Below are positions 59,201-64,000 of a DNA stretch of 64,000 nucleotides, piece after piece. The DNA is taken from contig JAPJBO010000833.1 of the NCBI GenBank assembly GCA_030068145.1, forward strand, positions 1 through 64,000. The letters are read 5' to 3'. The translations under genes were made by a program, and so were the position numbers. Every line of letters starts with the position of its first letter. Positions within the stretch are counted from its first letter, which is position 1. The notes under the pieces were generated by a model. That model searched no databases and had not been told where the DNA came from. It saw nothing but the letters and a program-made list of their open reading frames with translations. Source of the DNA: Diplonema papillatum. Its lineage: Eukaryota; Euglenozoa; Diplonemea; Diplonemida; Diplonemidae.

Positions 59201-60583
59201 CGAAGAAGTGCAATCGCCGGTGAGCCGCAGTGCTTCTGGCAGCCCAATGTCGAAGTCGGTAACAGAGGCGATCGACACCGCCGCGCCGGACTCCGCCGAC
59301 TTGAAAAAGCTGCAGCAGCAGTGGTGGAAGGAGCGGGAGAAGCTGTCGGAGCAGGTCGGCCGGTGGAAAAACGAGTGCCAGGGCCTCGAGAACGCGCTGA
59401 CCGACAACAAGAAGTGGGCCGCGCACGCAGACCCGAACGAGAAGCTGGTCCTTGAGACGGAGCTCCAGCAGGCGAAGATGCGGCTGACGCACCACAAGCA
59501 ATTCCTCGCCGACCGCGAGAAGCAGTGGCGCGACATCTGGCGGAAGGCAGAAGACGAGCAGAACGTCGAATCCGACAAACTGAAGCAAGAGCTGCAAGAC
59601 AAGATCAAGGAGGTGCAGATGCTCAAGGAGCGCGTGCAAACCGTCGAAGAGCCGTCCGGCCCCCCTCGGTGGGTCCCCAACGACTCCGTTACCGCATGTT
59701 CGTGCTGCAAGCGACCTTTCGGCCTCCTGCGCCGGAAGCACCACTGCAGGAAGTGCGGCGAGGTCTGCGTCATCTCTTTCTTCCTAAGCCTCCAGGCAAA
59801 CTTCCGTTTTCACACTTCGTCTTACAGCAGCAATTGCCAGCAACGCACACAAATGCCAGCGTGTAAATGTTTGGCTCTCCGTATACCCCAAGCCACCCCA
59901 ACCAAGACACTCCAACTACCGTAATTGGAATAATGTTGAACTGGACTAAAGCTGGAACGGGTAAATGACAGACCGAGTAAAACCTGGGACACCCTGGGGG
60001 GTGTTCCAGGTCACCTGCATGACTGCACCAGTGGTGGTCCTGCAGCTTCCTACGACAGCGGCATCTAGGGGTCGAGCTGAGTATTGAGCCTCCGAAGGCG
60101 CGGGCAAGCAGGGTCGTGATATTCCGCGAAGTACGCAAAGTCGCAAACCCCGAAAAAAAAACAAAGCCGAACCGGGTAAAAGCTGGGACACCCAGCCCCA
60201 TTTTTGGGGGGTGTCCCAGGTTCTACGCGGTTCAACATTAATCCAATTACGGTACCAAATATGTCGTCAAAGCAAAAGCCGGAGCCTGTTTAGACGGATA
60301 GGATACTCGAGCACCTGGGTGGCAATTTCTATTCCTTGTAAACAAACACACAGGTTGTTTGCGCATCTTGTTCACCGAAGCGCGTTGCGTTGTCAATATC
60401 GTCGACATCTGTACGAGTGTGCGCGCGGTGCTGCAGCTCCGTTTGAAGTGTGACGACTGTTCGCAAACCAGCGACAACGCAAACACGTCTCGATTAACGC
60501 AACGATGCAACCAGACCTGCTTGAGTGCTTTTCAACGCGGACATTCCGAGCATCGGGCAGTAGTAAGGGTCGGAGCTGCATAA
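56259..60583 (+). CDS. Kinesin-3-like motor with coiled coils and C-terminal FYVE finger
   Basis: Exons 56,259-59,768 and, tentatively, 60,449-60,583 give ~1,214 residues. The N-terminal motor (residues ~5-365) has the P-loop GQTGSGKT (97-104), switch I SSRSH (216-220), switch II DLAGSE (254-259) and the LRYADRAKSI end at ~349; VVNEDP just after it is typical of kinesin-3. No FHA domain follows. Residues ~370-1,130 are mostly coiled coil. A FYVE finger starts at W1138 (WVPND, CSCC, RRKHHCRKCG). The first exon stops mid-finger; the second supplies CDDCS and RCNQTC, completing eight zinc ligands, though the last pair is CxxxC rather than CxxC. FYVE fingers bind PI3P, so it likely moves endosomes. 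The in-frame ATG at 56,004 lies in leader sequence. A 334-bp transposon occupies the intron. Confidence 0.93.
59919..60252. mobile_element. 334-bp TA-flanked miniature transposon in the kinesin's last intron
   Basis: Ends are CCGTAATTGGAATAATGTTG and the complement of CCGTAATTGGATTAATGTTG (one mismatch in 20), flanked by TA at 59,917-59,918 and 60,253-60,254. Inside are two self-complementary stretches around ACCTGGGACACCC and GGGTGTCCCAGG. It is non-autonomous, probably Tc1/mariner-like. The intron is 680 bp, so about half of it is this element. Confidence 0.9.
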
Positions 60584-62126
60584 GTATTCCAGCGGACACG
60601 TACGTTGCATGTTCCATATCAAATCCGGCCGGAGCTAAGACGTGTTAGATCCACAATCTTAGAACGAAAAAAAAGGAAGAAAAACGATCAAGAACGAAAA
60701 AGGAGAGGAACCCACCTCGAATTTGCAAGTTCATGACCCGCAAAACGTTGCCGCGCCATCGCCACAGATATTCCTGCTACTAGCAACGAGCAGCACAAGC
60801 CGAACTACCCTCCGCGGAGTTCAGTACGTATCGTGAGACTCTCAACACCACTAATACACTAATAGAGCCCTGTCCTAGCATTCAGTTGTCATCCGCACGA
60901 CCCCACAGGGGGCAGCAATACTGGAATGTAGTTTGAAAAAAAGGCTGTGTCACGAGGATGAAACATGCGAGATAATAGGACGAGCACACACTGGTTGGCT
61001 GCCATCAAGGCTGGGTGCACCATTATAAACCTACCATTTCGCAAACCTTAACGCAATGCACTCGATGCAAGTAATTCACAGTAGACCAAAAGTCGAGTTC
61101 GTTCATTGAAAGAGTCCGCCTACTATGTACACGAGCAGAGAGGACACTGTGTTGAACACGCATTTCCAAGCACGTTCTTACCTTCCGCAGTGTCTGGACT
61201 TCCCCGTCGTGTAGTAGTAGTGTGCTGACCCAGTAAAATTAGAAGTCAGATATGTCAGCATCTCAATCGAGCCACAGAGTCTGCACCTGACAACCGCTGC
61301 TAGACGATGTACCCCTCAAAATCGCGAAGAAAGGCAATAAAACAGTCAAAAATTCTCAAGCGAACTATAACTCTAAAAAATGAAGGATTCCCAGACGCAC
61401 TGCGGCAGGATCAAAAAAGGAGGGACTCGAAGAAAGGAAAAAGAAGAGAAGAGTGACCGGTAGACACCTCTCTCTCTCTCTCTCTTGTCCGCCTGCAACG
61501 AATCTATGTTTTCTTCTGTGTTTCGACTACCGTGGTGCCAGCCAAGTGAAAATATGCCAGGCTTTCGTACCTTCTTTCCGTTTATGGTGATACACCCATC
61601 CACAAACCACTTCCGTTGTATCTCTCCTATCTACCCTCGCCAACCTTGGAGTTTTGCATCTTGACAACGCGAGCGCCGTTTTAGTGTGTGTTAGTGTGGA
61701 GGTTTATTCCGAAGCAGGTCTCTAGCCCCCAAATCGATGGCCCCTGGGGTCGTCGATTAGAAACAGTCTAGAAACTACAGTATCTGTACTTTCTGGTCTT
61801 GGCGCACGAAACGAAGCTCAAGCGTAGCGACGAAGCAGAGCCTTGTTTCGGATGAACGCATCCCCCATTTGTGCCCCACCCCGCCTGCCAGAACGCGCAA
61901 AAGAACGACTACCATGCGCTACCACGAAGCCTCGATCGCACCAGCCCTTAATTGTTAGCAATCAGAATGCCGCCAGTTACGAGCTCCAGAATCTGTTCGA
62001 AACACCATTTCAGATGAGCTTTGGGTCGCTTCTTGTGCACAGTACGGTCGGGAGGGAGTAAGAGGAACCCCAGATCTATGCAGCCCACAAGGATGTAAAA
62101 TTGTTACCGTCGGTGATCAGAGTTTA
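60584..62126. other. Gene-free block 3' of the kinesin gene
   Basis: No gene was recognised. A (TC)n microsatellite lies at about 61,470-61,488. Confidence 0.5.
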
Positions 62127-62137
62127 CGGGGGGGGGG

Positions 62138-62248
62138 GCCCGGCTGGGCTGGCTGCATACGTGCATGCGTATGCAGATTTGAAAATATGCATACGCATAC
62201 GGCTGCATACGTATGCATATGTGGGGCTGTGTGAGGCCAGCCCGGCCT
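62138..62248. repeat. Hairpin-forming block rich in GCATACGTATGC
   Basis: Palindromic GCATACGTATGC-type units, almost perfectly alternating purine and pyrimidine, are enclosed by GGCCCGGCTGGGCTGGC on the left and the nearly complementary GCCAGCCCGGCC on the right. A G run precedes it. A second block with the same units lies at 62,810-62,925. Confidence 0.8.
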
Positions 62249-62549
62249 TCTGGCTGCTGCGTGACGGGCCTATGAGTGAAGACGGTGGAGTCCAGAGCCC
62301 CAGAAACTGGAGTTAAAGCTGGAGTTGAAAAAGCGGGTGTCACACGCTTTTTAGGTGTGACTCGCGCCCTCTTTGACTGCAGTTTCTGAGACTGGACCTC
62401 ACCGTGTAACAATGCAATGTACTGGTAAGTAGAAAGCAGGTCGATGAGGATGCGTGCCACGGTCAATGTCTGCCTCGCTTTTTCCCCGACGACGTCGAAC
62501 GCCAGCTCGAAGCACTGAACGAGCATGCTTCATGACGCACGACAGCCTA

Positions 62550-62607
62550 CAACGGGCTGGCGGAAAAGGCCCGCACCACGTGGGCGGGCCTTTCCGCCAG
62601 CCCGTTG
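62550..62607. repeat. 25-bp near-perfect hairpin
   Basis: CAACGGGCTGGCGGAAAAGG (continuing CCCGC) pairs with GCGGGCCTTTCCGCCAGCCC (continuing GTTG), with one bulged base and a ~9-nt loop. It could form a cruciform or a very stable RNA stem. No terminator-like T run follows. Confidence 0.92.
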
Positions 62608-62809
62608 CTCAGCAGATCCTGAGACAACCAGCTTCGGCTGCCTCATCGGAGCGCGGCTCGTCGGCTTACGGGAGTGAACACACTGCCCGTGTACCCCGGG
62701 TTGCGGCGGACATAGGTTCCGTCGACACTCACGAAACTCTGCTTTTAAGTATCCTTTTCGACTCCCCTTCGTCCTGGACGAAGGAGGTGCATTGCCAGAG
62801 AAGTCACAG

Positions 62810-62925
62810 CCATATGCATAGCCGTATGCATACGCATGCATACGTATGCATAGCCGTATGCAGTGCCGTATGCGTATGCAGGTTTGGGCGCATACGCGTA
62901 TGCAGCCGTATGCAGCCATCATAGC
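62810..62925. repeat. Second block of GCATACGTATGC units
   Basis: About eight CATACG/CGTATG-type units with interspersed GCCGTATGCAG, followed by a G run at about 62,928-62,940. It is related to 62,138-62,248. Confidence 0.8.
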
Positions 62926-62940
62926 CCTGGGGGGGGGGGG

Positions 62941-64000
62941 ACGACGAGATTCTGCCCAAAAGCTTAACTACGAGTTTCCCCTCTCAAGATTTTTGGCCGG
63001 TTCCCTGGGGTCAGGGGCTCGGGGAATATGAGGTCCTGAACGCTGTATAAAGCTCTTTTAAGGGGGTCTGAGTGAATAAAAACGAAAAAAAAAAGGAAAT
63101 AGAAAGAACGAGACCATCAAAGTGCAACCTTTCGGCTTTGTTAGCTTTTGTTTCGTCGTGGGCTCTAGCGTTGGTAAACTGGCCTTTTTATTTCCCGCTC
63201 GGCATGTCCCGCACCGTGTCACGTATGGGCAGCTCTGTCCCAAGAACACGCGGTCGCTGTGTAGAAAGGCTCGGTTCAGGATTGAGTCATCGTTCTGATA
63301 ACAGTATCGGGAAGGAAGTATTCCCGCTGGGGGATGTGTGCCGCCGTCCTCGTTTCTGTAAGCCGGTCCATCCCTCCCATAAACCGTGGCCAACTGTGGA
63401 GCGGCAGGAAATTCCAGGCAGTACGTCGGCTTCGACGCTCCCAACGTAATAGATACGGATCGGGACGACAGTCGACGAGCTGCAAGCTCAGCGCAACCTC
63501 GCGGCGACGAGCCTGTGGAGGCTTGCCTCCACACACCGGGTGTCAGCGAGTGTCAGCGAACACGACGACAGTCGTGTGCGAGCCAGCATCGAAGTGTGGT
63601 TTGCTGGGGCGTTCTGGCAGGCGTGAGCATGTCTTATGTACACACGTCGCCTTTCTCGTTACGCTGCATGGCTTTGTTCCAGCGGTCTCTCGCGTGGAAG
63701 AGCCTCTGAATTTGTTGTCGACGTCTTTTCTGCCCCCCTCCGTCTGGTTGCAAAATGCGGGAGAATCCCGGCATCGCAGATCCCCGCCGCGTGCTGCAGC
63801 AGTACGGGGTAGCGAGGAGGCTCATTGTGCGGGTGGACCGTCGCAGCACGACAGACAAAGCGGGCGTCGCCAGGCCCGAGTGAGAAGCATTTGAAGGCCT
63901 CCAATGGGTAAAGAAGCAGCCGACGATGGACGCCACGGAGCTGGGTGCCGCCGGCGTTCACTGTCGCCGACGTGGATTGTAACTGTGTGTAGGCCGCGGA
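62941..64000. other. Right-hand end, possibly start of another gene
   Basis: Only the last ~270 bp rise in GC. A 42-residue plus-strand frame at 63,755-63,883 (MRENPGIADPRRVLQQYGVA...) has GC-rich third positions after a pyrimidine-rich stretch, but the minus strand of the same piece reads just as plausibly. It may be an exon of a gene continuing outside the window. Strand and limits cannot be settled. Confidence 0.25.

Noticed and set aside
57629-59455. 608-residue plus-strand frame overlapping the kinesin
   Set aside because: An Arg/Ala/Gly-rich shifted reading of the kinesin coiled coil with no independent motif.
58193-59773. Long minus-strand frames (526 and 452 residues) opposite the kinesin coiled coil
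   Set aside because: GC-rich third positions suppress stops on the other strand. Both are Ser/Cys/Phe- or Leu/Arg-rich shadows of a clear kinesin.

Overview
The window is nuclear DNA of a protist. Coding exons are strongly GC-rich at third codon positions, genes are split by introns of about 80 to 740 bp that mostly start GTA and end AG, and non-coding DNA is full of dispersed repeats, miniature DNA transposons and long C or G runs. Three clues point weakly toward Euglenozoa, perhaps a diplonemid: a small protein resembling the kinetoplastid small myristoylated/calpain-like (DUF1935) family, a kinesin ending in a FYVE finger, and a pyrimidine tract plus AG 1 to 105 bp upstream of several start codons, as trans-splicing would need. 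An 18S rRNA fragment confirms a eukaryote but does not settle the lineage.

Layout. Positions 1 to about 26,500 hold no gene I can support. They hold a mosaic of dispersed repeats (one ~225-bp family, called R1 here, has four near-complete copies), an 18S rRNA fragment, and hAT-type miniature transposons with 8-bp target duplications (7,191-7,827; 15,813-16,177; 17,495-17,835).

From 26,504 to 60,583 every convincing gene is on the + strand: a seven-bladed WD40 plus coiled-coil protein; a ~1,936-residue unknown protein with three internal repeat arrays; a proline-rich protein with a basic helical C-terminus; a possible 77-residue protein; a calpain-like small protein; a protein with two Dpy-30/RIIa-type docking motifs; a Qa-SNARE (syntaxin); and a kinesin-3-like motor with a C-terminal FYVE finger split by an intron. 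Exon phases agree at every junction used. In several cases this joins pieces that look unrelated as single reading frames.

Mobile DNA is interleaved with the genes. A 668-bp TA-flanked element sits just before the calpain-like gene, a 334-bp TA-flanked element lies in the last kinesin intron, a ~1.27-kb element with ~200-bp terminal inverted repeats lies at 49.0-50.3 kb, and introns carry the same repeats as the 5' gene desert. The last 3.4 kb (60,584-64,000) has no supported gene but holds a strong hairpin and two alternating purine-pyrimidine blocks.

The products suggest microtubule or flagellum work (kinesin, docking protein, coiled-coil scaffold, calpain-like protein) plus membrane traffic (syntaxin, FYVE). 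This functional link is inference; nothing indicates co-transcription beyond the shared strand.
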